A DNA stretch of 64,000 nucleotides from Acetobacter cibinongensis. Lineage in GTDB: Bacteria > Pseudomonadota > Alphaproteobacteria > Acetobacterales > Acetobacteraceae. Positions 44,556 to 53,404 of the stretch are shown here, in pieces. Below the pieces are notes generated by a model. It saw only the letters and a list, made by a program, of their open reading frames with translations. It did no database searches and was not told where the DNA came from. The stretch lies in contig NZ_BAMV01000010.1 of assembly GCF_000963925.1 (NCBI RefSeq), positions 62,001 to 126,000 on the forward strand, written 5' to 3'. Position numbers and translations under genes: made by a program. The first letter of the stretch is position 1. Every line of letters starts with the position of its first letter.

Positions 44556-45341
44556 TCAGAACCAGCTTCTCACCCCAAGTGTAAAGCGGACAGACCCCGT
44601 ATCTTCCCCTTGAGCGTGCGCAATATGACGTGCCTGAGCAAGGTACCCGGCATATGTCACGGCTACATAGGGGGCAAATTTGCGCCACAACTCGTACCGT
44701 AGCCGCAAACCTGTATCAATTTCAGACACACCCGCCCCAACCTGTCGTCCGGCATCAGACTTGGTATAAAAATTGAGTTCGGCCTGCGGCTGAAGAATAA
44801 GCCGGTTGGTCAGCAAAAAATCGTAAGACCCTTCGGCCCGCGCGGCAAAGCGCCCGCGATCACTGACATACGCTGTAGCCTGCACCTCAAACTGATAGAG
44901 CGCCAAGCCCTGTATGCCCAATGCGCCCCACGTCCGTGTTGGGCCATCATCTAGGTCAACCCGCGCGCCCGCCTGCACGTCAAAATAGGTGGAAACGGCA
45001 CGGCTATAAAGTGCTTCATGCTGACCATCCGTTAAGCGGCCGCGTTCCAGCGTGCCTTCACTTTTAAGCCACAACTTGTTGTAGTCTGTGCCGTACCAGC
45101 CTTCACCATCCCACCGCAGGTCTGTGCCTGTGCTGTTATACCGCCCTTCCAGCGCATTCAGAATGCCATGAAAATACTTACCTTGATCCATAACCGGCTG
45201 CATGGAGCCCATAATGACCGCAGGTTTGCCCGTTGGCGCATCCGCTGCATGATATATGGAAGAAGCTGACTGAGACTGGGCTTGCGCTGGCACCGCCAGC
45301 ACGCACCCTGAAACACCAAGTGCTGCAAAAAACGCCTTCAT
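44556..45341 (-). CDS. copB: copper resistance outer-membrane protein CopB/PcoB
   Basis: About 261 residues from the ATG at 45339-45341, with a signal peptide (MKAFFAALGVSGCVLAVPAQAQ). The mature protein follows the PcoB/CopB beta-barrel pattern: GRYNSTGTDLRWDGEGWYGTDYNKLWLKSEG, YFDVQAGARVDLDDGPTRTWGALGIQGLALYQFEVQATAYV and a C-terminal VRFTLGVRSWF that ends in aromatic Phe. Its ATG overlaps the TGA of the multicopper oxidase gene (ATGA), showing coupling. Confidence 0.9.
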   Translation of the reverse strand: MKAFFAALGVSGCVLAVPAQAQSQSASSIYHAADAPTGKPAVIMGSMQPVMDQGKYFHGILNALEGRYNSTGTDLRWDGEGWYGTDYNKLWLKSEGTLERGRLTDGQHEALYSRAVSTYFDVQAGARVDLDDGPTRTWGALGIQGLALYQFEVQATAYVSDRGRFAARAEGSYDFLLTNRLILQPQAELNFYTKSDAGRQVGAGVSEIDTGLRLRYELWRKFAPYVAVTYAGYLAQARHIAHAQGEDTGSVRFTLGVRSWF

Positions 45342-47146
45342 TCCACAACCACCGTACGAAACATGCCCAGATCCATGTGGAGCATGAGATGACAATGATA
45401 GGCCCAGTTTCCCGGCACATCTGCCGTAACCAGATAGCTCAGGCGGGATCCCGGCTGCGAAATGATAGTGTGCTTGTAGGGGCGATAATCACCCTGCCCG
45501 TTTTCAAGCTCGCTCCATAATCCGTGCAGATGAATGGGGTGCTCCATCATTGTATCGTTAATAAGGGTAAAGCGGACCCGTTCTCCCTTTTTAAGGCGTA
45601 TCGGTCCGGACTCTGAATATTTACGCCCGTTAAAACCCCAGATATAGCGCTCCATATTGCCGGTAAGATGCATAATAATCTCACGTGACGGCGGGCGGGG
45701 GTCGGCTCCCTTTCTGGTGGCGCGAAGGTGCTTGTAAGTCAGTACACGTCGGCCATTATTTTCCAGACCATCGCCAGGGCTGCCCAACCGATCAATTGGC
45801 ATGACGGCGATATTCTGATTTTCAACATTCAGGGGTGGTGGCCCAGGGTCATCAACCTCTAACGCGGGCTTGCCCATGCTGCCATGCATATGCGCCATAC
45901 TGTGCCCGGCCATACCGGCCATTCCCGCCATATCATGCCCTGAACCTGCCATCATGGCATGGTCGTGAGGCATGGCCATGTGGTCCATAGATTCACCCGG
46001 CTTCATATCGCCCATCCCCATATCCACCATAGTTCGCACGGGTCGGGGGTCCATGGGCGGGACAGGCGCGGACAGCCCTGCCCGCGAGGTCAATGTACCC
46101 CGCGCAAACCCGGTTCTGTCCTCACTTTGTGCAAAAATGGTGTAGGCTTTGTCCTCTTTGGGCTGCACGATCACATCATATGTTTCGGCCACGCCTATCC
46201 GAAATTCATCAATCGGCACAGGCTCCACATCATTACCATCCGCCTGCACCACCAGCATTTCAAGGCCGGGAATACGCACGTCAAACAACGTCATGGACGA
46301 CGCATTGATAAACCGCAGACGTACTTTTTCACCGGGGGTAAACAAGCCGCTCCAGTTCATGCCCGGAGAATTACCGTTAAGAAGGTAGGTATAAATAATC
46401 CCTGTGACATCTGAAATATCGGTCGCGGCCATCCGCATACGGGACCAGGCCAGCCGATCTTTCAGGGCTTTAAGCGCACTCCCCGCCTGTCTGGCCTCTT
46501 TAGGGAAAGAGGCAGCCGTCCTCTGTTTGAATACATAGTAATCTGATTGCATTTTCAGGTTACTGATCATGTCCATGGGGGACACATCTGTCCATTCAGA
46601 CAGCAGAATAACATAGTCCCGCGCGCAGGCATTGGGATCCGGCCTGATTGGGTCAACCACAATGGCGCCGTAAAACCCTTGGGCTTCCTGCATACCTGAA
46701 TGGCTGTGGTACCAGTAAGTCCCGCTTTGATGCAGCCGGAAACGATACGTAAACTGCCCCCCCGGTGGAATACCCGAGAAGCTTAACCCCGGCACACCGT
46801 CCATATCAGACGGGAGCCGAATGCCGTGCCAGTGGATGGAGGTGGCTTCATCCTTCAACTTATTGGCAACCGTTATTTCTACCAGATCACCTTGCCGCCA
46901 CCGCAAAATGGGGCCAGGCACAGAGCCCTCCACGCACGGGGCATGCAGAACTTTGGAGTCAATTTCGGTACGTTTGCGGCCAACAGTCAGGTTCCACACA
47001 GCGGAAGAAGACTGAGGCACAACACCTGAAGCCGGTGCAGCCGCATACCCCGGACGCGTATGGGACGCCCAGGCGCCCAAAGCACCTGCACACGCCACAA
47101 AATGCCGACGTGTGAGGCCGCCTCGGACAGGAGACGAACTGGTCAT
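45338..47146 (-). CDS. pcoA: periplasmic multicopper oxidase of the copper-resistance CopA/PcoA type
   Basis: Oxidises Cu(I) in the periplasm. From the ATG at 47144-47146 it has 602 residues. A Tat signal (LTRRHFVACAGALGAWA) is followed by cupredoxin domains with the copper-site motifs IHWHG and YHSHSG (near residues 104-149), HPIHLHG and HCHLMLHMDLGMF at the C-terminus. A Met/His-rich insert (near 370-430, with repeated DMGMGDM, MAGMAGMAGH and MAHMHGSM) is typical of PcoA/CopA. It is also called copA in many annotations, not to be confused with the ATPase. Upstream is the DUF2946 gene; downstream copB overlaps. Confidence 0.92.
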   Translation of the reverse strand: MTSSSPVRGGLTRRHFVACAGALGAWASHTRPGYAAAPASGVVPQSSSAVWNLTVGRKRTEIDSKVLHAPCVEGSVPGPILRWRQGDLVEITVANKLKDEATSIHWHGIRLPSDMDGVPGLSFSGIPPGGQFTYRFRLHQSGTYWYHSHSGMQEAQGFYGAIVVDPIRPDPNACARDYVILLSEWTDVSPMDMISNLKMQSDYYVFKQRTAASFPKEARQAGSALKALKDRLAWSRMRMAATDISDVTGIIYTYLLNGNSPGMNWSGLFTPGEKVRLRFINASSMTLFDVRIPGLEMLVVQADGNDVEPVPIDEFRIGVAETYDVIVQPKEDKAYTIFAQSEDRTGFARGTLTSRAGLSAPVPPMDPRPVRTMVDMGMGDMKPGESMDHMAMPHDHAMMAGSGHDMAGMAGMAGHSMAHMHGSMGKPALEVDDPGPPPLNVENQNIAVMPIDRLGSPGDGLENNGRRVLTYKHLRATRKGADPRPPSREIIMHLTGNMERYIWGFNGRKYSESGPIRLKKGERVRFTLINDTMMEHPIHLHGLWSELENGQGDYRPYKHTIISQPGSRLSYLVTADVPGNWAYHCHLMLHMDLGMFRTVVVE

Positions 47147-47217
47147 GTAAAAATCCAAACGTGCTGAGCGTTACGGGGTGCGCCTTATAGGGGCATCACC
47201 CTCACAAAATTATGCGC

Positions 47218-47619
47218 TTAGACAGTTTGGAGTCTGGGCGGCCTGAGCAACGGCGAGCGGGCTGCCCCCCGAAGGCCAACAGCCGACACGGAAAAAAACA
47301 GGCGTGCCCCGCTGCCTAACGAAGGCACATGCTGCTGCGCCATCGGCTGGACTGCGCTGTCTGACAACAGTTGATGACTATGGCAGCAGGCATCACCTTG
47401 TGGCCCAGTGTCCCTCTGTGAGGAGTGCTGGTGTGCTGGATGACCCTTTACACCATGAAATGCTCCGCAAACCACATGGTGCGCCGCCTCATGAACGTGA
47501 GAAAGACCAGATACAGGGCCGTGCTGGGCGTGTGCTGGTACGATGGCCATAAACAGCCCAACCTGCATAAACATGCAGGCTATCAGACCTATCCATTTTC
47601 TGGCCGAACGCTTTGGCAT
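47218..47619 (-). CDS. DUF2946-like small His/Cys-rich exported protein
   Basis: About 133 residues. A basic start and one hydrophobic segment (WIGLIACMFMQVGLFMAIVPAHAQ) form a signal peptide. The mature part is rich in His (HVHEAAHHVVCGAFHG, HPAHQHSS, ACCHSHQ) and ends SPLLRPPRLQ, a tail seen in DUF2946 proteins that often sit in copper operons. It is the first gene after the second CsoR-like palindrome. The histidines suggest metal binding. The ATG at 47617-47619 is preceded by AGGA. Confidence 0.65.
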   Translation of the reverse strand: MPKRSARKWIGLIACMFMQVGLFMAIVPAHAQHGPVSGLSHVHEAAHHVVCGAFHGVKGHPAHQHSSQRDTGPQGDACCHSHQLLSDSAVQPMAQQHVPSLGSGARLFFSVSAVGLRGAARSPLLRPPRLQTV

Positions 47620-47666
47620 CACATCCTACAGTTCCGAATGAGCAACTCCTCGGTCACATCCCCAAA

Positions 47667-47687
47667 TATACCCCCAGGGGGGATATA
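47667..47687. promoter_or_regulatory. second CsoR-type palindrome, upstream of the cop operon
   Basis: TATACCCCC (47667-47675) faces GGGGGATATA (47678-47687), a near copy of the 43760-43778 operator. It lies about 50 bp upstream of the DUF2946 start and so would govern DUF2946, the multicopper oxidase, copB and the small protein. Confidence 0.65.
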
Positions 47688-47748
47688 CCGCCAAGTCTTT
47701 TTTTCTTGAGCCCCCGGCCTGCCACCCCTGAATAGTCATCTTTTTTTT

Positions 47749-47767
47749 GCAAATGAGAGTCGTTATT
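47749..47767. promoter_or_regulatory. weak Fur-box-like sequence before lldD
   Basis: The 19 bases beginning GCAAATGAGA and ending GTCGTTATT match the classic Fur box at about 13 of 19 positions. It lies about 70 bp before the lldD start. Such a match is common by chance in AT-rich promoter DNA. Confidence 0.2.
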
Positions 47768-47837
47768 ATTTGTGGTGGCATTGTTGTTATAACGTGCCAT
47801 AAAGTGGGAGAACACAGCCTTACGTCAGGAGACCGCC

Positions 47838-48989
47838 ATGATTATTTCTGCCCCAACCGATTACCGGAAAGCCGCACGCCGAAAGCTACCGCCCTTTCTG
47901 TTTCACTATATTGATGGCGGGGCGTACGCGGAACGGACCATGCAGCGCAATGTGTCTGATCTGGCTGATCTAGCGTTGCGGCAGCTCATTTTGCGCAATG
48001 TCTCCAACCTTCGCACGGATACAGAACTGTTTGGCCGCAAGTTCGCTTTTCCTGCCGCACTGGCGCCCGTTGGTTTAACCGGGATGTATGCGCGGCGTGG
48101 TGAAGTTCAGGCCGCACGCGCCGCCGCAAAAACCGGCATACCCTTTACACTCTCCACGGTATCAGTCTGCCCTATTGAGGAAGTGCAGAAACGATCTTCC
48201 GCCCCCATCTGGTTTCAGCTTTATGTGCTCAAAGACCGTGGGTTCATGAAAAACGTTCTGGAGCGTGCTAAAGCAGCGGGCATTACAACGCTGGTCTTTA
48301 CTGTGGATATGCCCACACCGGGTGCCAGATACCGGGATGCTCATTCTGGCATGTCTGGCCCTTATGCGTCCCTCCGGCGCTATGCGCAGGCTGTAACACA
48401 CCCTCAATGGGCATGGGATGTCGGCCTGCTGGGCCGCCCGCATGACCTTGGCAATATTTCCGTCTATCGGGGCAGCCCCACCAAGCTGGAAGATTACATC
48501 GGCTGGTTGGCTGGCAATTTTGATCCATCCATTGGCTGGAAAGACCTTGAATGGATCAGAGAGTTCTGGAACGGCCCCATGATCATAAAAGGTATTCTGG
48601 ACCCACAGGACGCTCAGGATGCCGTGACCTTTGGTGCGGATGGGATTGTTGTCTCCAACCACGGTGGCCGACAACTGGATGGTGTACTGTCTAGTTGTCG
48701 CGCACTCCCCCCCATCACCAAAGCGGTTAGAGGCAAGCTGAAGATTCTGGCAGACTCCGGTATTCGGTCTGGTCTGGATATTGCCCGCATGATTGCTTTA
48801 GGTGCTGATGCCGTGCTGCTGGGCCGGGCGTTTGTCTATGCTTTGGCCGCTGACGGCCAAAAGGGTGTGGAGAATGTTTTATCCCTGATGGAGAAAGAAC
48901 TTCGGGTTGCCATGACGCTGATGGGAGCAAGCACTATTGCCGATATCACGCCCGATAGCGTTGCCAGACTTGACGCAACAGAAGTCTAA
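47838..48989 (+). CDS. lldD: FMN-dependent L-lactate dehydrogenase
   Basis: Oxidises L-lactate to pyruvate, with electrons to quinone. The 383-residue alpha-hydroxy-acid oxidase fold shows the N-terminal [68 protein letters not shown] and [10 protein letters not shown] (catalytic His and substrate Arg), then [27 protein letters not shown] (FMN phosphate). Length is that of LldD. AGGAG precedes the ATG. It converges with the DUF2125 gene five bp away. The partner D-lactate enzyme is at 53.4-55.1 kb. Confidence 0.93.
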   Translation: MIISAPTDYRKAARRKLPPFLFHYIDGGAYAERTMQRNVSDLADLALRQLILRNVSNLRTDTELFGRKFAFPAALAPVGLTGMYARRGEVQAARAAAKTGIPFTLSTVSVCPIEEVQKRSSAPIWFQLYVLKDRGFMKNVLERAKAAGITTLVFTVDMPTPGARYRDAHSGMSGPYASLRRYAQAVTHPQWAWDVGLLGRPHDLGNISVYRGSPTKLEDYIGWLAGNFDPSIGWKDLEWIREFWNGPMIIKGILDPQDAQDAVTFGADGIVVSNHGGRQLDGVLSSCRALPPITKAVRGKLKILADSGIRSGLDIARMIALGADAVLLGRAFVYALAADGQKGVENVLSLMEKELRVAMTLMGASTIADITPDSVARLDATEV

Positions 48990-48994
48990 ACGCC

Positions 48995-50035
48995 CTACCA
49001 GCCCCTGACCGGCACAGGCAGGGTAAGAGGCTGGTCGGTCATGAGGGATGAAAAGAGTTTCTGCTTTATCTCTTCCACATACTGGATTTTCTCTGGCGGC
49101 AGCGTCTTGTCCTGCTCAAGCTGCTGGAGAAAATCCTGCCAATGCGCAACTGTCAGCCAGCTTTCCCCCTCCAGCCCGTATGCAGGGACAAACGTCAACC
49201 GTGCCGACCACGCCAGATGCAAGCCGCGCCACTGCCCTGTGAGGCTCTGTACCAGAACATCTGGCGCCCTCTGAGCACCGAGTGACGCCTCTGCCTGCTT
49301 TGAGCTACCAGTATCGTCCAAGCCTGCATTGCTGAGCAGGTGCGTCCACAGAATGCTCCGGTCAACTGCTGTACCCGGAATAGAAACCACTACCCTCACA
49401 TCTGATAGATTTTGCGACCACGGTATGAGCGCCGCCTGATCTGCCGTCATGGCTAGCCCAAGAAGACTAGCCTGAGCATCTGCCTGAGTATTCCATTGCA
49501 GAGTACCGGCAAGGTGCGTCAGGACCAGACTGTAAGAGGCCAAAGGCCCTTCCTTCCCGGAAACTCTGAGAAAATCAGCGCTGAAGCCCATCTTCTGTCC
49601 AACACCCTGCGGCCATAGGGGGAGTGAAACCGTAAACAGCGCACCCTCTGCGTGCAGCACAGTCCTGTTCCGGGCACCCAATGCAAGCCCACCCACTACG
49701 TGAAGACGTAGGGAGAGCGGATGCCATACCGCAAGGTCCACCTCCCCTTGCGCCAAAGAAATTTGGGATGCTGCCAGTGTTCCTGTGGAGCACGTTAAAA
49801 CCACGCCTGTGTAAATTTGGCGCACAGCCCAAAGCGTATAGTGCCTTTGTTGGCTGACAGACGTAACGGTGCATCCAGAACGCGCTTGTAATGACGCGGA
49901 AATATGGGGGGCATACATGGCTGCACTCCCCCACCACGCAGCATAAAGCAGGAGGGCACCCGTTACTGCGTACCATAAGCGCCGTGGCGTCATCACGGGT
50001 TTGTTCGTCTTCCCAAAAGCATGTTTCCTATGCAT
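48995..50035 (-). CDS. DUF2125 family protein
   Basis: A 346-residue protein with one N-terminal membrane segment (RRLWYAVTGALLLYAAWWGSAAMYAP) and a long beta-rich, probably periplasmic part that ends LTLPVPVRGW. This plan and the C-terminal motif fit DUF2125, a family found mainly in Alphaproteobacteria and of unknown function. An internal ATG at codon 15 (MTPRRLW) could be the true start. It is preceded by the AT-rich intergenic region containing DnaA boxes. Confidence 0.75.
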   Translation of the reverse strand: MHRKHAFGKTNKPVMTPRRLWYAVTGALLLYAAWWGSAAMYAPHISASLQARSGCTVTSVSQQRHYTLWAVRQIYTGVVLTCSTGTLAASQISLAQGEVDLAVWHPLSLRLHVVGGLALGARNRTVLHAEGALFTVSLPLWPQGVGQKMGFSADFLRVSGKEGPLASYSLVLTHLAGTLQWNTQADAQASLLGLAMTADQAALIPWSQNLSDVRVVVSIPGTAVDRSILWTHLLSNAGLDDTGSSKQAEASLGAQRAPDVLVQSLTGQWRGLHLAWSARLTFVPAYGLEGESWLTVAHWQDFLQQLEQDKTLPPEKIQYVEEIKQKLFSSLMTDQPLTLPVPVRGW

Positions 50036-50362
50036 CCCGTTTCAAGAATGGTCGTTTTATCCACACATATACGCCAAAGCCGAATGTTAAGGCCGAACAT
50101 CTTTAAGAAAATATTTATTATAGATGCACCATCAAACCCAAAGCAGGGGAAATCCTCACAACTATTTATTTTTAAATAGTTTTTCCAAGAAAGATAGAAG
50201 CACACTCAATTCCAGAACTAATCTGGTTTATGTCATTTTTATGTAATTGTTACAAAACACAGCATTCAGCACGGTAACGGCACAAATAAAGGGGCACGAG
50301 ATCCACACACTTATCCACACCCCATGCAGAATACGTAGGCCCCTTATTGCGTAACACGCTGA
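50036..50362. other. AT-rich intergenic region with two perfect DnaA boxes
   Basis: No gene is visible in this 327-bp gap between two leftward genes. Two exact TTATCCACA 9-mers, in the same orientation, are at 50057-50065 and 50311-50319. Between them is a strongly AT-rich stretch with a 9-bp perfect hairpin (AACTATTTA 50160-50168, TTTT loop, TAAATAGTT 50173-50181) followed by TTT. The layout resembles a small DnaA-binding region or origin-like element. It also must contain the DUF2125 promoter. Confidence 0.45.
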
Positions 50363-51067
50363 TCAGCTTATCTGCTTTTCCAAGGTGCGCCATGCTGCTT
50401 CAATTTGAGGAAGCATCACTTTGCGGCCTGCGGGTGCCAGCGGCTCCCCAATAACCACATGCAGCACGCCTGACCTTTTGAAAAAAGCATTCCGCCCCCA
50501 GAAACGGCCGGAGTTGGTGGCAACCGGTACTACGGGCAAACTGGTATGGGCCGCCATGGCAGCAATACCCGGTTTAAGGGGCACATGCTCCCCGGGCGCT
50601 GTGCGCGTGCCTTCTGGGAAAATAATGATCTGTTTGCCGGCCTGTGCTGCCTTTTCCGTCTCCTGCAACAGAGCACGAAGGGCCTTTGCACCATCGGCTC
50701 TTTCAATGGGCATCATGCCTGCCAGAATAAGCATTGGCCCCAGAAGAGGAATACGCCGCAACTCGCCTTTCATGACGTAGGATGGGCGCGGCACCAGCAG
50801 CATCCAGATCAGGGTATCAAACGCAGACTGATGCTGGGAGGCTATGAGGAATGGTCCGTTAAGTTTGGCAAGCCTCTCCTGCCCGCTAATCTGTACCTGC
50901 ACACCGCAGACCGTGCTGAAAAGCCGGATCATTAACTGTGACCAGAGCTTGGCGTACGCCAAGGCCTGCCCGCGGGCAAACCAGCGGATGGGAAAGGCCC
51001 CTATGCCCATGGCCACCGTGAGAGCGAACGCCAGAATATTGAACAGAAATGAGCGAATAACAGCCAT
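50363..51067 (-). CDS. plsC: 1-acyl-sn-glycerol-3-phosphate acyltransferase (PlsC family)
   Basis: A 234-residue inner-membrane acyltransferase with an N-terminal hydrophobic segment. The catalytic HX4D is H79-QSAF-D84 (ASQHQSAFDTL), and the substrate motif is FPEGTRTAPG (near residues 149-158), followed by PVVPVATNSG. It adds the second acyl chain of phosphatidic acid, or acylates a related lysophospholipid. It is divergent from ahcY, about 180 bp away. Confidence 0.88.
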   Translation of the reverse strand: MAVIRSFLFNILAFALTVAMGIGAFPIRWFARGQALAYAKLWSQLMIRLFSTVCGVQVQISGQERLAKLNGPFLIASQHQSAFDTLIWMLLVPRPSYVMKGELRRIPLLGPMLILAGMMPIERADGAKALRALLQETEKAAQAGKQIIIFPEGTRTAPGEHVPLKPGIAAMAAHTSLPVVPVATNSGRFWGRNAFFKRSGVLHVVIGEPLAPAGRKVMLPQIEAAWRTLEKQIS

Positions 51068-51200
51068 GATCGCGCCTTATGACCTTTCTGCACCATGCTT
51101 TGGAGGCCTTTTGCAGACCAGAAAATACCTCACCATGCAAGCCGCAGCCCGTATTAAACAGGAAACCGACCGGTTATAGCTGGCCTGTACGCCGCTCACA

Positions 51201-51240
51201 CTGTATAGAAACGCACCATTACGACCTATAAGATACAGGA
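51201..51240 (+). promoter_or_regulatory. ahcY leader with a stem that reaches the ribosome-binding site
   Basis: CTGTATAG (51201-51208) can pair with ATACAG (51233-51238), whose last two bases begin the AGGA ribosome site at 51237-51240; TATAG can alternatively pair with CTATA (51226-51230). Mutually exclusive helices next to the ribosome site suggest translational control, as in SAH- or SAM-sensing leaders, but I do not recognise a known riboswitch consensus. Confidence 0.3.
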
Positions 51241-51245
51241 CAGAC

Positions 51246-52535
51246 ATGACTGACTATAAGGTAAAAGACCTTTCCCTGGCAGAATGGGGCCGCAAGGAAA
51301 TTTCCATTGCCGAAGGCGAAATGCCCGGCCTGATGGCTCTGCGCGAAGAATATGGTGCAAGCCAGCCCCTTAAGGGTGCGCGCATTGCAGGCTGCCTGCA
51401 CATGACCATTCAGACTGCTGTTCTGATTGAAACACTGACAGCTCTGGGTGCTACGGTTCGCTGGTCTTCCTGCAACATTTTCTCCACGCAGGACCATGCT
51501 GCTGCTGCCATTGCTGCTGCCGGCATTCCCGTATTTGCGTGGAAAGGCCTGACAGAAGACGAGTTCAACTGGTGCATTGAACAGACCATTAAAGGTCCGG
51601 ACGGCTGGACCCCGAACATGATTCTGGACGATGGTGGTGACCTGACGGTCATGATGCACGACCAGTACCCAGAACTGCTGGCTGAGGTAAAAGGCCTTTC
51701 TGAAGAAACCACAACGGGCGTACACCGCCTGTGGGAAATGCAGAAAAAAGGCACGCTGAAGGTTCCAGCCATCAACGTGAACGACAGCGTTACCAAATCC
51801 AAATTTGATAACCTGTATGGCTGCCGTGAAAGCCTTGTTGACGCCATCCGCCGTGGCACGGACGTGATGATGGCTGGCAAGGTTGCCGTAGTTGCTGGTT
51901 ACGGTGACGTGGGCAAAGGCTCCGCTGCATCCCTGCGTAATGCTGGTTGCCGCGTTCTGGTCACGGAAGTTGACCCGATCTGCGCCCTTCAGGCCGCCAT
52001 GGAAGGCTATGAAGTTGTGACCATGGAAGATGCAGCCCCACGCGGCGATATCTTCGTGACAGCAACAGGCAATGTGGATGTCATTACGGTTGACCACATG
52101 CGCGCTATGAAGAACCGCGCCATTGTGTGCAACATCGGCCATTTTGACTCTGAAATTCAGATTGGTGGCCTGCGTAACTTCACATGGGACAACATCAAAC
52201 CGCAGGTTGATGAAGTTGTTTTCCCTGACGGCAAACGCCTGATTGTTCTGTCAGAAGGCCGTCTGGTGAACCTTGGCAACGCTACAGGCCACCCTTCCTT
52301 CGTGATGTCTGCCTCCTTCACCAACCAGACGCTGGCACAGATCGAACTGTGGACAGCACCTGCTGGCAAGTATGACGTTAAAGTCTACACCCTGCCGAAG
52401 AAGCTGGATGAAAAAGTAGCCGCCCTGCATCTTGCAAAAGTTGGCGCACAGCTGAGCAAAATGAGCCAGAAACAGGCTGACTACATTGACGTGCCAGTCA
52501 ATGGCCCGTTCAAACACGAAGAATACCGCTACTAA
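51246..52535 (+). CDS. ahcY: S-adenosylhomocysteine hydrolase
   Basis: Splits S-adenosylhomocysteine into adenosine and homocysteine, clearing the product of methyltransferases. The 429-residue protein contains the signature segments [39 protein letters not shown], the substrate-site [20 protein letters not shown], the NAD-binding [21 protein letters not shown] and a terminal KHEEYRY (Lys and Tyr contact NAD of the neighbouring subunit). AGGA lies five bases before the ATG. A strong terminator follows at 52579-52609. Confidence 0.96.
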   Translation: MTDYKVKDLSLAEWGRKEISIAEGEMPGLMALREEYGASQPLKGARIAGCLHMTIQTAVLIETLTALGATVRWSSCNIFSTQDHAAAAIAAAGIPVFAWKGLTEDEFNWCIEQTIKGPDGWTPNMILDDGGDLTVMMHDQYPELLAEVKGLSEETTTGVHRLWEMQKKGTLKVPAINVNDSVTKSKFDNLYGCRESLVDAIRRGTDVMMAGKVAVVAGYGDVGKGSAASLRNAGCRVLVTEVDPICALQAAMEGYEVVTMEDAAPRGDIFVTATGNVDVITVDHMRAMKNRAIVCNIGHFDSEIQIGGLRNFTWDNIKPQVDEVVFPDGKRLIVLSEGRLVNLGNATGHPSFVMSASFTNQTLAQIELWTAPAGKYDVKVYTLPKKLDEKVAALHLAKVGAQLSKMSQKQADYIDVPVNGPFKHEEYRY

Positions 52536-52578
52536 TAAAACATCTGCCGCGGATTGCTTTTGCACCGCGCCAGACAAG

Positions 52579-52609
52579 AGCGCAGGGCTTCATGCTCTGC
52601 GCTTTTTTT
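52579..52609 (+). terminator. rho-independent terminator of ahcY
   Basis: AGCGCAG (52579-52585) pairs with CTGCGCT (52597-52603), extended inwards by G-T and GC pairs, and is followed by a run of seven T. It sits 44 bp after the ahcY stop. Confidence 0.9.
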
Positions 52610-52854
52610 ATGATGCAAATTCAAAATAAACGACATGTATTCACGGACGGCCCATAACTGTGTTGTTCAGAAATACAAAAAACAGATAGACGCCCAAAGC
52701 TAACTTGATTAACTAAAGTTAATTTAAACTTTTATTTCTCGTCCTATGCAACCCTAAGCGGTGTTATATACTTGAACCCGCACAGACCCTGACGTCATTA
52801 CGCCATATTTTTTGGTCACTGTGTTGGGGTACTATTAGCAAGGAGAACTTGAGC
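52610..52854 (+). promoter_or_regulatory. upstream region of the DUF3597 gene with a small palindrome
   Basis: No gene is seen between the ahcY terminator and 52855. It is AT-rich and contains TTAACT-AA-AGTTAA (52709-52722), a perfect 6-bp inverted repeat that could be an operator, and a GTTATATACTTG stretch near 52761 that may include a -10 element. The strong AAGGAG at 52840-52845 belongs to the following gene. Confidence 0.35.
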
Positions 52855-53256
52855 ATGAGCATTTTTGGCTCCATTCTGTCTTCCATTTTTCACCATGCAA
52901 AAGCCGCTACACCTGACAGCACCACAGGCGCTGCAGCAGTAACCTCTGCTGCTGTCCCGACCGATGCATCTGCCGGTGCAGCAGCAACCCCGCCTGCAGG
53001 CACACCAGTGAACATTGATGCCGTTCTGGCTGACATGGCTGCAAAAAACGGCCAGAACCTGAACTGGAAAGAGTCCATCGTTGACCTGCTGAAACTGCTG
53101 GGCCTCGATAGCTCCCTCGACTCTCGCAAAAAGCTGGCTGGGGAGCTGGGTTACACCGGTGACACCAACGATTCCGCAACCATGAATGTCTGGCTGATCA
53201 AACAGGTTCGCCAGAAGCTAGTTGAAAACGGCGGTAAGGTTCCTGCTGGCCTGTAA
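52855..53256 (+). CDS. DUF3597 domain protein
   Basis: About 133 residues. The start is ATG 52855, nine bases after AAGGAG. Residues 1-20 (MSIFGSILSSIFHHAKAATP) form an amphipathic segment, then a low-complexity Ala/Thr/Pro stretch (to about residue 55), then the DUF3597 domain: NIDAVLADMAAKNGQNLNWKESIVDLLKLLGLDSSLDSRKKLAGELGY, TGDTNDSATMNVWLIKQVRQKL. The domain's function is unknown; it often occurs next to LysM in other proteins, but no LysM is seen here. Strong ribosome site and terminator suggest high, independent expression. Confidence 0.85.
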   Translation: MSIFGSILSSIFHHAKAATPDSTTGAAAVTSAAVPTDASAGAAATPPAGTPVNIDAVLADMAAKNGQNLNWKESIVDLLKLLGLDSSLDSRKKLAGELGYTGDTNDSATMNVWLIKQVRQKLVENGGKVPAGL

Positions 53257-53314
53257 AATATGACTGTTTCCACTGTCTTTCGGCTCCCGAAAAAGTAGAT
53301 ACAGTTTGATTATT

Positions 53315-53355
53315 AAAAAGGCGTGCAAGGCTTTCGCTTTGCACGCCTTTTTTTA
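53315..53355. terminator. strong bidirectional terminator
   Basis: AAAAAGGCGTGCAA (53315-53328) pairs perfectly with TTGCACGCCTTTTT (53339-53352), extended inwards by three more pairs to a TTTC loop, with A- and T-runs on the two sides. It ends both the DUF3597 gene and the convergent dld gene. Confidence 0.95.
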
Positions 53356-53404
53356 CGCCTGTTACGTCTCCGCTCCCACAGAAGGGAGAGCGGAGAATAA
53401 ATGC

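Noticed and set aside
50299..50307. Third DnaA-box-like sequence (AGATCCACA) in the 50.0-50.4 kb gap
   Set aside because: Two mismatches to the consensus; I counted only the two perfect boxes.
51219..52142. Long minus-strand reading frame (307 codons) opposite ahcY
   Set aside because: It lies antisense to a highly conserved ahcY and its composition (His/Asn/Phe-rich) is what a reversed coding strand gives; no family motifs.
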